From: Neoechinorhynchus agilis
Taxonomy: Eukaryota; Acanthocephala
Reading direction: 5' to 3'
Length of the DNA: 64,000 bases
Assembly (NCBI GenBank): GCA_051530055.1
Contig: CM121341.1
Location: 4,030,001 to 4,094,000, forward strand
Positions 23,401 to 34,595 of this stretch are shown in pieces; positions within the stretch are counted from its first letter, which is position 1; each line of letters opens with the position of its first letter. The notes below the pieces were generated by a model that worked only from the letters and a program-made list of their open reading frames with translations, was not told the origin of the DNA and did no database searches. A program made the position numbers and the translations under genes.

Positions 23401-24217
23401 GGTGTAACATTAAAATAAAGAGTACAATAAACTTTTTTTAATTTCTCGATTTTAGAAAATAAAAAAACTACCTTGATTTCTATGTCATGAATTCTGCAAT
23501 TTCCTAAATCGTCTGCAACTGCAATTATTTTTTCGTCGACCACATCAAGACCTCTAAATCCACCAAAATGAGGAGTTATTTATAAAAAAAGTATTTAAAG
23601 AACGCCTTAAAAAGTCCGGTGTAACATTAAAATGAGTACAACAAAACTTTTTTTAATTTTTTGGTTTTAGAAAATAAAAAAACTACCTTGATTTCTATGT
23701 CATGAATTCTGCAATTTCCTAAATCGTCTGCAACTGCAATTATTTTTTCGTCGACCACATCAAGACCTCTAAATCCACCAAAATGAGGAGGTATTGAAAA
23801 TCGACTATGACCACCATCAGGTGACAATTTCGTGTATTGAATCATCCCGCTGAATCCTGAAGTGACAATACAATCGGGTCCTGCCCATTTTATCTTCTGA
23901 ATTCCGTTATGATGAATTCCGTTGATTTCAACGGTCTTTTTTACATCGGTCGATATACAATCAACTTTGTATAATCTCAATCCGCCGATATGGTTACCAA
24001 TGGCTAATATTTCATTAGAATCCACAAAAGGACTAAATTCACAGACGTAAGGTTCGTGGTGTAATCGAACAGTTAACATCTCGTTCTTTGCTCCTCCGAA
24101 TGTTTGAAGATATCGTCGATAGTAAGCCAATGGGATTTTAGAATAGCTTCGGACTACTGAGAAGTTACTTTCAGATTCTTGTATTTTAGGCCTTTTAGGA
24201 CTATATAATTCGTCCAT
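20460..24217 (-). CDS. WD40-repeat protein split by an exon-containing array; possibly CDT2/DTL-like
   Basis: Exon 1 is 24217-23687 (177 codons, MDELYSPKRPKIQ start, ending IHDIEIK at a GTAGTT donor). It has WD40-like strands PYVCEFSPFVDSNEILAIGN and IQKIKWAGPDCIVTSG. The 3' exon, about 21175-20460, has LLVWDIRQRTT, the signature end of a WD blade, then strands such as MKINRSGTILVATN and a basic tail (YLRKRRSG). An array of about thirteen ~190-bp units fills the intron. Blade layout and the early PKRPK motif recall CDT2/DTL, the CRL4 substrate receptor, but identity is low and this is inference. CCTTTTAG lies 6 nt before the ATG. I could not match phases between exon 1 and the 3' exon, so an unseen exon or assembly indel is possible. 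Confidence 0.65.
21290..23690 (-). repeat. Tandem array, about 13 copies of ~190 bp, containing the end of the host gene's exon
   Basis: Units carry TTAAAGAACGCTTTAAAAAG at about 21301, 21485, 21670, 21854, 22043 and onward. The plus-strand part CATCAAGA...CCTTGATTTC is homologous to exon bases 23690-23780 of the host WD40 gene. The unit next to the gene (about 23471-23580) keeps the exon piece intact; the others share a version shortened by small deletions. The donor GT is retained in all of them. Units nearest 21.3-21.8 kb have more single-base losses. Confidence 0.93.
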
Positions 24218-24312
24218 GTGTATCTAAAAGGAATTCGATGTTACAATTCACAAGAATAGGAGAGAAAGGTGAGAAAAAAGAAGATCGTTGATAGGAAAGG
24301 GGTCGCCTATTT

Positions 24313-24600
24313 ATGCTAGCAAATTTCGATCAGCTGCTTTGGGCAGAGATAAATATAATTGTTGAAAAGATAATTCATTGTTATTTGTCGATAGGAGAAA
24401 TAAATGAAATTAAGATTTTATTGGATATTTCGATCCACTATCTCGGATCTTTTTCAGCGACTGTTAAAGTGTTTCGAAACCAAACTGAAAGTTATAAAGC
24501 TGTTTTTCGCAGTGAGAAATCCTTAGCGGAAATCGATCTTCTCCTATCGACAAATAAATATAATTGCTGCATTGAACATTTATATGATTTAAATAGTTGA
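24313..24600 (+). CDS. Hypothetical 95-residue protein
   Basis: ATG-started ORF transcribed away from the WD40 gene, with 95 bp between the two starts (a possible shared promoter). The sequence is helical-looking with hydrophobic and acidic residues (IIVEKIIHCYLSIGEINEIK), without signal peptide or recognised domain. It may be a small gene or a first exon. Confidence 0.3.
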   Translation: MLANFDQLLWAEINIIVEKIIHCYLSIGEINEIKILLDISIHYLGSFSATVKVFRNQTESYKAVFRSEKSLAEIDLLLSTNKYNCCIEHLYDLNS

Positions 24601-25369
24601 ATTCACAAGTTTAAAACCTAAAAACAAAGGAGGTCTTTTGTCATTCATATGCAATAAACAATTCCCAACCTTTTCTTATACGATTCTGAGCATCTAGACC
24701 GACTCTTTTTAAGGAAGATACTTTGATCTTGGGAAAGCAAAGAAATTCACCATTTGAGGAAGCGGGAGATAAGATCTTGCTTGATACTTAGTTTTTTAAG
24801 GTTATTATAACAGCAGCGATTTTATAGGAGTGAAATTAAGAATTCAGAGCTAAAAGACCGAATAAAAACACCTCACTTTTAAGCCGGAAATTATTTCAAG
24901 ATTTGTAGCTGTTTAAACGAACTTTAGTTGAGAAAACTTTGAAAACTACATACAAGGAGAATCATTAAGCAAAATCAACAAATTGCACGTCGATAAAATT
25001 AGAATCTTCCACTGTTTCCCTGTGGTTTTTAAACGAATTTTTGTTTCTCTACAACGGACGGAAAACGCTGCATCCTTGAGTTCGACCATTACACAACGAA
25101 GGCCACTGAGTGATCCAAAACAGTGGCGTGAATGTTTTTTCGAACTCTTTTGGTCCAGTTTTAAAAAATAAACATCATTTTACTATTATTTTTTTCGCAT
25201 AAGAGCCTAATAAAAATTCGCAATGCAGTATAAATAAAATTCGCAAGTACCTTAGAGTGTTTCCGACGAGTGACATTTCATGGCAGGAATCATTAGTCAC
25301 GCACACACACATCAATGTCCCATCGGCATCTATAAACATGACGTCATTGTAAATGATGAATTCTTCCAG
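24601..25369. other. Intergenic, nothing recognised
   Basis: AT-rich. Short ORFs only; no RNA gene. A (CA)n-like run lies near 25299-25310. Confidence 0.35.
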
Positions 25370-25739
25370 AGAAAAACAGGTTTTTCGCATTTCTTCCACT
25401 TCGAAACGATTGTAGGGTTATTACAGGGAAGTTTTGTCGCGACTCTGCCGTTTAAATACGAAGCCACCGATTGGTTCGTGCAGAAAACAAGATTATCGTT
25501 TCGAAATGACGTCATTGTAGATTTTGAATTCTTCCGTTTCAAAAAGTTTTGTCTCGTTTCTTCCAGTTCAAAACGAAACAACGTTTTATTTTGTTTCTTC
25601 CGTCAAAGAACGAATAGTAAATAGTCGCATTTCGAGAAGAAGGAAAATCTTGCATTCCCCCGGAAAGCCTTTGCCTCACTTCCGTTTAAAAACGGGGCAA
25701 ATATAAAGTTTTTTAGAATGCGAGATTTATTGAATGAAA
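25370..25739. repeat. Dispersed motif region, TTGTCTCGTTTCTTCCG-like
   Basis: Imperfect repeats of a motif like GTTTTGTCTCGTTTCTTCC occur several times here (for example 25547-25566). The same motif recurs at 28.5-28.8 kb and 30.14-30.26 kb, flanking the LINE-rich block on both sides. Nature unknown; possibly remnants of one interspersed element. Confidence 0.45.
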
Positions 25740-27275
25740 TGCCTAGCCGTCCTCAATTGTCGCCCGAATGCTTGCAGTGTTGCCTCTCAACACGGCGATG
25801 CTGATATTTTGAATGCATCACCGGTTATAACCTGAAGGCGTCGTTTCAGATTCCTCAGGAGCTGAAGAGCCTCGCTACCAAGAGATCCGTAGTTCTCAAC
25901 TCCAGGGCTAAATCGAGGTATTTCGCCGTTTTCCGTCTTTCCACAGCGCTCGCTGCACCTCCAGCTCGAACCACCGAGAACTTGAGATTGCTGGCCGCGA
26001 GATTATCGACACAAGTGGCGTTCCAGAGGAGGCATTTACCCTTCCGCCACGGAAATGCGGTCACCCCACCGTTCCAAAATATCGGGCGTATTTACCGCAT
26101 AACAAGTGCCCGGCTCAGCACCATGTAAATTTCGGAATGTCTTGCGAATCTGCAGGCTGATTTTCTACAGATGAGACCATAACGTCCCGACGAATCCACA
26201 TTTGCACTGCAGCGGCAACGGTGGGGATGACACATCGGTAGTCCCAGTCTCATTGAAACTCCGACCAGTACTGCCTCGTCGAAGAGGAGAGTACCCTAGG
26301 ATGCCAACGGGACCGCGGATTCTCCAGTGGAGACGGCCAACAACCTGGCACGGACAACGTCGTTTGATTCTGATAAGAGAGAGAGCTTTGGACTCTTGCG
26401 ACGAGAGGTCCACACGGATTGTTTTTGGCCATTCATAGGTACTTGATCTCCACTCACTGATTCCCTCTTCAAAATGCCTATCGATATGATAAGCAGATTT
26501 CAGAATGCGCGGAACTGCGCTTCTGCTTCCCTCACAGGAACCTAAAAATGCGGGCAAGGATGCTTGTCGCCATGCCTCTTCTGATAGCTGGACATTTCAA
26601 AACTTGCTCGAGACAGTCCTTCAATCTGTTATCTAGCTTGCCAAGTTTAACCTCGTGCTTGAAAAACGGGGCAGTGCGTAGAACATAAAGGAACTTGGGG
26701 ATGAAGAGGGTATTCTTTATCAAGAACAAAGCCTCGTGTGATCCAAGCTCACAGACCCTATCGCAAAGCACCGATAACTTCTTTAGAAGGTTGTTAATTT
26801 AGTTTTCTACGTTCCCATCAAAGACGCAACTGCCCTAAGGTTTATGCCGGTAATGGTCGATCATTTCTATCCCGGGTGCAACAAGTTCAAAGTCGCGCTT
26901 TATTTCGTCTTTTGCAGGGCCGCTCTCTATATTACAGAATAGAATTTCGCACTTTTCTGTGCTCAATTCAATGTCTAGCTTACTTGCCTCTATCTTGTGA
27001 CAAATCATGGCATCTGCGTCACCACGCAAATCACTACAGTACTCCAGCACAAAGTACCAATCTCCACAATGCAAAAGGCTTGTCCAAGATATTTCGGTAT
27101 TTGCCTCGAGACAGTCGCTCAGCAGGGCTTCTTCGCTACCTAAAATCGAGCGCCCTTCGGGATCCGCTTCAGGATGTTTCTGGGCAGCGCACGATCTGCA
27201 GCAACGAAGGGTTGCAATGGACGATGTTTTGGATGTTCTAACGAGGTTCATTGAGCTGAGGAGCAGAGCTTGCTA
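25740..27275 (-). mobile_element. Degenerate LINE, RT and C-terminal region
   Basis: On the minus strand four pieces follow in the order of a LINE ORF2: an RT tail (27251-26835, KLDIELSTEKCEILF), the post-RT motif EALFLIKNTLFIPKFLY (26771-26532), a segment ending PLPLQCKCGFVGT, a zinc-knuckle-like stretch (26557-26165), and FPWRKGKCLLWNATCVDNLA (26064-25855). Frames change between pieces and stops are present, so it is inactive. The region is GC-rich against an AT-rich background. The tail family is the same as at 12.8 kb and 27.3-28.3 kb. Confidence 0.75.
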
Positions 27276-27284
27276 GCAGAAGGC

Positions 27285-28225
27285 CGGGACCAACACATCA
27301 AGAATCCCTTGGGCCGTGAGTCCAAAATTCTCTCGATTTCGTAATTTTGATCTGTTAATTATGAAGATCGACGTCGATCTTGGCTCTCCAGTCGCTGCGT
27401 AAATTCGTTTCCCCAAGTCCTTTAGGAGGGCTAGTGCCGACCCTCCCAAGGCCCCATACGTTTCCACACCGAAGGGGACAAAATGGTGACTTGGGCCGTG
27501 AGTCCAAAATTCTCTCGATTTCGTAATTTTGATCTGTTAATTATGAAGATCGACGTCGATCTTGGCTCTCCAGTCGCTGCAATTCGTTTCCAAGTCCTTT
27601 AGGAGGGCTAGTGCCGACCCTCCCAAGGCCCCATACGTTTCCACACCGAAAGGGACAAAATGGTGACTTGGGCCGTGAGTCCAAAATTCTCTCGATTTCG
27701 TAATTTTGATCTGTTAATTATGAAGATCGACGTCGATCTTGGCTCTCCAGTCGCTGCGTAAATTCGTTTCCCCAAGTCCTTTAGGAGGGCTAGTGCCGAC
27801 CCTCCCAAGGCCCCATACGTTTCCACACCGAAAGGGACAAAATGGTGACTTGGGCCGTGAGTCCAAAATTCTCTCGATTTCGTAATTTTGATCTGTTAAT
27901 TATGAAGATCGACGTCGATCTTGGCTCTCCAGTCGCTGCGTAAATTCGTTTCCCCAAGTCCTTTAGGAGGGCTAGTGCCGACCCTCCCAAGGCCCCATAC
28001 GTTTCCACACCGAAGGGGACAAAATGGTGACTTGGGCCGTGAGTCCAAAATTCTCTCGATTTCGTAATTTTGATCTGTTAATTATGAAGATCGACGTCGA
28101 TCTTGGCTCTCCAGTCGCTGCGTAAATTCGTTTCCCCAAGTCCTTTAGGAGGGCTAGTGCCGACCCTCCCAAGGCCCCATACGTTTCCACACCGAAAGGG
28201 ACAAAATGGTGACTTGGGGAAACAA
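27285..28225 (-). repeat. Tandem array of the LINE 3' end, five ~180-bp copies
   Basis: Five near-identical units start with CTTGGGCCGTGAGTCC at about 27308, 27487, 27667, 27849 and 28031. The minus strand of each encodes VETYGALGGSALALLKDLGK and ATGEPRSTSIF, the C-terminus of the LINE. One copy lost a few bases. Near-identity implies recent amplification. Confidence 0.92.
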
Positions 28226-28340
28226 ATTTACGCAACGACTGGAGAGCCAAGATCGACGTCGTTCTTGGCGCAAAAAATAAGCATTGCGGTGCAGCGGGGC
28301 AATGCGACTAGCATTTTGGCCAGCGCCGATGAATAGGAGC
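28226..28340 (+). mobile_element. Inverted LINE tail capping the array
   Basis: Immediately after the fifth unit the same family continues in the opposite orientation (ACGACTGGAGAGCCAAGATC), reading FLAQKISIAVQRGNATSIL to a stop. This part is the sequence downstream of the array unit in the LINE, so the array ends at a head-to-head junction. Confidence 0.7.
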
Positions 28341-28839
28341 GTCGAAGAAACTATAAATTATGTATGATTATGAAGATTCACTCATTTCTTCCGTTTTAAA
28401 ATGACGCCATATTAAATCATAAATTCTTTTAGAAAAGTTGCGTTTCGTCGCCGTCACGTTGAAGAGAAGGTACCATTTTTCCAGAGCACGACGTTTAGTC
28501 TCTGTTGCGTTCTTTCGTTTTGATTCTTCCGTTTAAAGAAGTTTTGTCTCATTTGTTCCGTTTCGGAAAGAATTTGTTTATTTACTTATGTGATGAGAGA
28601 AGAATAGATATTGATTTATAAATTCTCAATATTTCATGCGTCTCGTCAGGCTTCTTCAGGTCAAAAAAAGGAGGTCACTAACTAGAAAATTTCGCTTCTG
28701 CGTCATAAACCACACCGGGAACAATTCTTCCGTATTTAAAAAAGTATTGTCTCGTTTCTTCCGTTTTAAGACTTAGTTTCTTCGATGAAACATTACGTTT
28801 TTGCGTCATAGAGTTGTTGTGATCGTGTATCCGTGACCT
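28341..28839. other. Intergenic with dispersed TTGTCTCGTTTCTTCCG motifs
   Basis: Shares motif copies with 25.4-25.7 kb and 30.2 kb. Otherwise AT-rich, with no gene. Confidence 0.4.
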
Positions 28840-30055
28840 TTATTATCATAGCCTCATACACTTGTTGGTCTGTGACCTCTTCTTTTGATAGTTTCGTCTA
28901 TATTCCTTTGGAGTCTTTTTCGAACTTGGGCTGAGTGTTGGATTGATCAGACCCCTCAGCCTCTGTTTTTTATCAGCCAACACGAAGGCGCTTAGCCGCA
29001 CTCGAAGGAACAGGACCAACCCACTTTGGTGCCGATGGGTGATCTCAAACCTGACCCCCATCCCTTCCAGCACCGGTGGCGTTGAACCATCGACATATCA
29101 AGCGCATTATGAACGCGCACGCGGCCACTTGGTCCTATGTGTGGTTTATTTATTTGATCACACACGAATACTGTTAGTTTTTATGAGTTGTTTTCTTCAG
29201 ATTGAGTTGATTGGTCTTGCGACATCTTCTTTTGGGCCTCTCGGCTATATTCCTTTACCCTGACTTGCACAGGCGCTAGCGCCGAAACGCCAACCCCTTG
29301 GGCCGATGGGCACCTCAAACCTGACCCACCCTTAACACCAACCCAGCACCGGTGGCGTTGAACATCGACATACAGCGATTATGGACGCGCACGCCGCCAC
29401 TGGGTCCTATGTGTGGTTTATTTATTTGATCACACACGAATACTGTTAGTTTTTATGAGTTGTTTTCTTCAGATTGAGTTGATTGGTCTTGCGACATCTT
29501 CTTTTGGGCCTCTCGGCTATATTCCTTTTTGGGAGCCTTTCGGCTGACTTGCACACATCGGAGGCGCTTAGCTGCACCGAAGGGACAGGGCCAACCCCCT
29601 TTGGGGCCGATGGGCACCTCAAACCTGACCCTCACCCTTTCAGCACCTCGAACACCGGGAACCCAGCACCGGTGGCGTTGAACATCGACATATCAGCGCA
29701 TTATGAACGCGCACGCGCCACTGGTCCTATGTGTGGTTTATTTATTTGATCACACACGAATACTGTTTTATGAGTTGTTTTCTTCAGATTGAGTTGATTG
29801 TCTTCGACATCTTCTTTGGCCTCTCGGCTTACCTTTTTGGAGCCTTTCGGCTGACTTGCACACATCGGAGGCGCTTAGCTGCACACGAAGGGACAGGGCC
29901 AACCCCCTTTGGGGCCGATGGGCGACCTCAAACCTGACCCTCACCCTTTTCAGCAGCCTCGAACACCCGTGGAACCCAGCGACCGGTGACGTTGAACCAT
30001 CGACATATCGAGCGCATTATGAACGCGCACTGGGCCCCAGTGACCTTTAGAAAGG
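28840..30055 (+). repeat. GC-rich tandem repeat, four units of about 300-350 bp
   Basis: Units share CGAACGCGCA, TGTGTGGTTTATTTATTTGATCACAC, TTTTCTTCAGATTGAGTTGATTG and GGGCCGATGGGCACCTCAAACCTGACCC-like blocks (several differ by indels). On the minus strand the block reads VRFEVPIGPKGGWPCPFGAA, with open frames in three units. It may come from a coding element, but I recognise no family. Some units are visibly shortened. Confidence 0.75.
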
Positions 30056-30305
30056 TTTTATTCGACAAACAAAGCAGTCGTTATGTGTGAATAACTAATT
30101 TTTTATATACAATGGTACACGGCGCCATTATCGATTTTCGTTACAATAGACCACACCGGGAACAATTCTTCCGTATTTAAGAAAGTATTGTCTCGTTTCT
30201 TCCGTTTTTGCGTCATAGAGCACAACGTCCAGTCTCGTTTCTTCCGTTACGAGGCCAAATGTTTTTCTAGTTTGTGCGCATTAACTTTTAAAATTTTGAT
30301 TTAAG
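30056..30305. promoter_or_regulatory. Upstream region of RPL21
   Basis: Contains two TTGTCTCGTTTCTTCCG motif copies and a pyrimidine-rich stretch. TTTTGATTTAAG abuts the ATG at 30306, a plausible splice or trans-splice acceptor. Confidence 0.4.
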
Positions 30306-30773
30306 ATGACGAACACTAAAGGATGCAGACGTGGAACGAGGTACATGTTCGCCCGGGATTTCCGGAAACATGGTACGATTCCACTTTCGACTTACATGAA
30401 AGTGTACCGTCGAGGTGATTATGTGGACATTAAGGTAAACGGTGCCGTTCAAAAGGGAATGGCTCACAAATACTACCATGGACGAACTGGACGAGTGTTC
30501 AATGTGTCTAGACACGCCGTCGGTGTGGTCGTCAATAAACGAGTTCGTAGTCGTCTTATTCCAAAACGGATTTTCGTCCGTGTTGAACACGTAAAACCAA
30601 GCAGGTGCCAAGAGGAGTTCAAAAAGAGACAAAAGGAAACTGAAAAAGCGAAAAAAGAAGGAAAGGAGATTAAAAAAAGAATGCCCGCACAACCCAGACC
30701 TGGAATGTTGGTTAGAACATTTGGAAGAAAGCCACAGTTACTCAGGCAATTACCTTATGAACTAGTTGTTTAA
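30306..30773 (+). CDS. RPL21: Ribosomal protein eL21 (RPL21)
   Basis: Large-subunit ribosomal protein, complete in one 155-codon exon (family usually about 160). Starts [20 protein letters not shown] and contains [37 protein letters not shown] and [14 protein letters not shown] Lys/Glu-rich segment follows, then the PYEL-type end. The ATG directly follows an AG preceded by T-rich sequence. A 178-bp tandem repeat begins right after the stop codon. Confidence 0.97.
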   Translation: MTNTKGCRRGTRYMFARDFRKHGTIPLSTYMKVYRRGDYVDIKVNGAVQKGMAHKYYHGRTGRVFNVSRHAVGVVVNKRVRSRLIPKRIFVRVEHVKPSRCQEEFKKRQKETEKAKKEGKEIKKRMPAQPRPGMLVRTFGRKPQLLRQLPYELVV

Positions 30774-30784
30774 GTCCTCTTTCT

Positions 30785-31215
30785 AAACCAACAACATATC
30801 TTTTTTTGCGTTTGAAGATTGAACGATTTTTTTGATGTTTTTTTATCGAAATGGCGGAAATAATTATAGTGGAATTTTGGTTTAATCCGATTGGGTTTCG
30901 GCTATGCACAATCTCGTCTTTATCAAGGTTGTTGGCCTTTTGTTTAAGCCATAAACAAACAATATATCTTTTTTTGCGTTTGAAGATTGAACGATTTTTT
31001 TGATGTTTTTTTATCGATGTGGCGGAAATAATTATAGTGGAATTTTGGTTTAATCCGATTGGGTTTCGGCTATGCACAATCTCGTCTTTATCAAGGTTGT
31101 TGGCCTTTTGTTTAAGCCATAAACAAACAATATATCTTTTTTTTGCGTTTGAAGATTGAACGATTTTTTTATCGAAATGGCGGAAATAATTATAGTGGAA
31201 TTTTAGGAATTTCTA
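30785..31215 (+). repeat. Tandem repeat, about 2.5 copies of 178 bp, downstream of RPL21
   Basis: Units begin with AACAATATATCTTTTTTTGCG near 30790, 30957 and 31126 and contain GGCGGAAATAATTATAGTGG. The third copy lacks an internal stretch. No coding potential. It probably includes the RPL21 3' UTR. Confidence 0.88.
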
Positions 31216-31639
31216 TGCGCAAAATTTGTCGACTAATTCATCTCCAATTAAAGATTTTGCGTTTCTAGACGTGCGTTGTCGACTACTTTAGAGCTGAAAC
31301 AATTCAAAAAACGTAGTAAAATTTAGTTCGGTTTAAATTGCGCATTGAAATGTTTCTAAAACAAAAAGGATCAAACTCTAATTTCGTAACGCGGTCCTGA
31401 CCATCATCATTGGAAAAAGTAAAAAACTGAGACTCCTTCAAGACCAAAAAAGCTCGTTCTAAATAACATTTCCAAAATTCGTTAGGGTGACAATTCAACA
31501 TGGTGGCGGACTGTCAAGGACTCTTTTGGTATACACCACCCAGATCCCTTCCATAATTTGACTTCCACATAATTAAAACAGGTTCTAGATTCCATTAAAT
31601 TATTTTTTCACAATGATCTACGTCAGACATCACCTGAAA
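31216..31639. other. Intergenic, nothing recognised
   Basis: AT-rich, no gene. May include the 5' part of the LINE that follows. Confidence 0.3.
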
Positions 31640-32760
31640 CTTTTGTCAAATCGCCGATGCTCCCCTTAGGTTCATCATATGAAGTACTAAAGTACCTCAT
31701 GAAATTACCTAAAAAGTCGTATTCTCAAGCCGAAATCCCAAACTGGGCTCTTCGCTACATCATCCCCGAACTTATCGACCTTCTTACCCACATTATGAAC
31801 CTCAGCTTTTTGTATGGCATCTACCTCTTGCCTGAAAACTGCCAAAGTTATTCTTGTTCCAAAAAAGGCATCCTATTTCGGCCGAATCATTCCGTCCAAT
31901 TTCCATTCTACCTGCCGTTCTTTCAAAAACCATCGAAAAATGTTTTAAATCTCGCCTTCTTTCACTTCTCAACGAAAAGTTATCGCCCCTAAAATTCGGC
32001 TTCCGGCCCAAATTTTCTGCAACCGATGTCCTACTTTGCATTTATTACATACTCCTAAGAAATCTCGACAATAATCCCTCTCGCGTCACCCATCTCATTC
32101 AACTTGATTTATCGAAAGCATTCGACCCCGGGTCTCAACTTGTGGCCGATCCGCTAACTCGAATCTTATCTTCACAATCGCAAACAATACATTCACTGCC
32201 GTTCAACCTCCTCTATCAGAATATCCCTCACCAAAGGCGTACCTCAAGGTGCTGTGCTGTCACCACTAAAGATTTCTGCAACAATCACAAACTCCACCCG
32301 AATTTCTCTAAATGCTTCGAAATGATTCCTTCATTCTCTCGCAGCGATCGGGATGAATGTTTTGCGAATCTACACTTTACTGGTAGAGCTCCCAAAAAGG
32401 GGCATCCTATTTCGGCCGAATCATTCCGTCCAATTTCCATACCTTTAATATTTATCTCCTCAAACGCCTCCGACATTTAGGAATCCATTCACCCGATCTC
32501 TCCAAATTTTACTTCATTTTTATTTTACCTTCCCTCGCCTGCGGTTATCCCGTATTTTGCAACCTATCGAAATCTCAAATCGGCCGTCTTGAAATGTTTC
32601 ATAAAAGAGCATATAAAATTCACGCAACTGACTTTCTCCTTCTCGCCGAATGCCTTGATGCTATTTTCATAAAACAAACAAAACGCCTCTCAACCCCAGC
32701 TGAACAATTTCTTCCCTTTTCACACGAGCACAACACTCGTAATCCTAATTAGTTTCATCC
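31640..32760 (+). mobile_element. Degenerate Jockey/CR1-like LINE
   Basis: Plus-strand pieces match an RT in order: IPNWALRYIIPELIDLLTHI, RHPISAESFRPISILPAVLS (RT motif with PKK...YRPISLLP), KFGFRP and LIQLDLSKAFD. A later tail has HKRAYKIHATDF and HEHNTRNP, typical of the region after the RT. The motif GHPISAESFRPISI recurs at 32398-32443, so part of the element is duplicated or rearranged. Several frame changes; inactive. Confidence 0.8.
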
Positions 32761-33198
32761 TCGTATATCTACGCTCCTTTTTCCATGCTGCCCAATCTTC
32801 TCTCGGATATCATAACTTGAAATGAATACGAGGAAAGACCAACCTTGAAAGCGCTTCTGCAAACAATATCCGCCAATTCCCACGAGAATGGACATCCCAA
32901 CCCGACCGGATACTCCAAAATTAATAGCCAGTTTCGTTTTTCAATCCGAACTCGAGTGTTTATGAGAGGACCAAAATGTGCATGGGTCTTCTTCTACTTT
33001 GGGCATTAACAAACGTGTTATTATTAAAACGTGTTATTATAACAAGAGATTTAAATGTTGATTCTCGTGGAAGCGAACAAATTTTGCACCCGATAAAACT
33101 TAAGAAACTCAAGTTTCGAGGATAACCTTTTTATTATATTTTTTTGGGGGGTTGGGATTGTTATCCTCTTCGGTAGGTACAGACATCTTCTGGAGCGT
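32761..33198. other. Intergenic, LINE to EFHD
   Basis: No gene recognised. A G run (TTTTTTGGGGGGTTGGG, about 33140-33156) lies on the 3' side of the EF-hand gene. Confidence 0.35.
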
Positions 33199-33918
33199 TC
33201 ATCTGTGACCTTGTTCGTTATCGCACCCAGCGGCGGCGAACTTTTTCCTGATTTCATTGAATTGCGCTCGACGTTGTCCTCTATGGCCGTCAATCATCTT
33301 CAAATTCGAATCAATATCTTCATCTCCAGAAACCCCAGTCATGAAGGCAACCTAAATATTTATAAAGTGAAAAGCCGAATCTGCCTTTAAAAGAGAGAGA
33401 ACCTTTTTATCAAAGAAATCGGCAGCAGCCTTTACTCCATGTTGGCTGACATCGATCTCATGTATCTGCTCATAGAGGACACGAAGAGCACACAAAGTGT
33501 CGCCTTTATCAGCGTTCGTCGTCTTCTGCTCAGCGTACTCCGCTCGCACTTTTCGAAAAATGAGAAGAAATTCCCTAAAAGACACTTTTCCATCCTTATC
33601 CTCATCGACCTGACGAATCATTTCCTTGAGAGCCAAATGCGTTTGTGCCGCTCCCAGTTTTTCCATCATTATTCGCAACTCATTGACATCCAAAACGTTG
33701 TCGTGATTGAGGTCGTACTCTCTAAACACTGCCAAATATTTCTTAATTGCTTGAGTTGTGAAATCACGAAACTCGGAGTAGAGATGGTAAATCGAAAATG
33801 CACGACGCTTTTTCAATTGATCTTGGTCGTCGCATTGGTCCGAACATAATGAAGCTGGAATCTGTTCACCGCATATTTCCAAGCGGCGGTTCAATTTTGC
33901 AGCCAGCTCAGAATCCAT
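33199..33918 (-). CDS. EFHD2: Swiprosin / EF-hand domain protein (EFHD1/2)
   Basis: Calcium-binding actin-associated protein. Model: exon 1 33918-33403 (ATG, MDSELAAKLNRRLEICGE), intron 33402-33352 (51 nt), exon 2 33351-33199, giving 222 residues against about 240 in mammals. The N-terminus matches the swiprosin start. Two canonical EF loops are present: DLNHDNVLDVNE and DEDKDGKVSFRE, the latter within the family hallmark SFREFLLIFRK. The EIDVSQHGVKAAADFF segment is also characteristic. Exon 2 supplies the C-terminal helix (RRAQFNEIRKKFAAAG). The phase closes exactly at the intron. Confidence 0.93.
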
Positions 33919-34179
33919 ATCACGGAACAAGGTTTTCTATGTCTCCTAAATGTAGAAATCTACAAAAAGATGCCTTGATGTGGTGAATGTTGAGAAGAAA
34001 AACGAAATTAACAGATCGTGTCTTTTAAGGACACGTTGCTTAAAAAAGCAAGTCCTAAAAATGATCTACGTGAAATTAGAAGAAGAAAAACGCTTGTTTA
34101 AAAACAACAAAAATGATCATTTATGACAAAAAAAGAGATAGAGAATAAACCTGTCTACTGAAATACCCATGTTTGCATG
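33919..34179. other. EFHD upstream region
   Basis: AT-rich, no gene seen. Probably the EFHD promoter. Confidence 0.3.
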
Positions 34180-34595
34180 TATCTAAAATCGAACGGGAAA
34201 AAATTAAGCGACTAAAGGAAATTAAAGGGATTAAACAAAAAAAGAATCCTCAAAACGAAAGTGAAGAGGATTCAATGAGCCTGAAAAGAGAATGAGGCAT
34301 AAAGATCGGGGATTGGAAAAGAGCGAGAACTATAAAATGAGGGGAAATCGAACGGGAAAAGATTAAGCGACTCTAGGAAATTAAAGGGATTAAACAAAAA
34401 AAGAATGCTCAAATCGAAAGTGAAGAGGATTCAATGAGCCTGAAAGGAGAATAAGGCATAAAGATCGGGGATTGGAAGAGCGATAACTATAAAATGAGGG
34501 GAAATCGAACGGGAAAAGATTAAGCGATTCTAGGAAATTAAAGGGATTAAACAAAAAAAGAATCCTCAAATCGAAAGTGAAGAGGATTCAATGAA
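34180..34595 (+). repeat. Tandem repeat, about three copies of 155 bp
   Basis: Units start with AAATCGAACGGGAAAA at 34190, 34347 and 34502 and contain AAAGGGATTAAACAAAAAAAGAA. Purine-rich on the + strand. The third unit is cut short. Confidence 0.88.

Noticed and set aside
33439-33849. 136-codon plus-strand ORF
   Set aside because: Antisense shadow of the EFHD coding exon.
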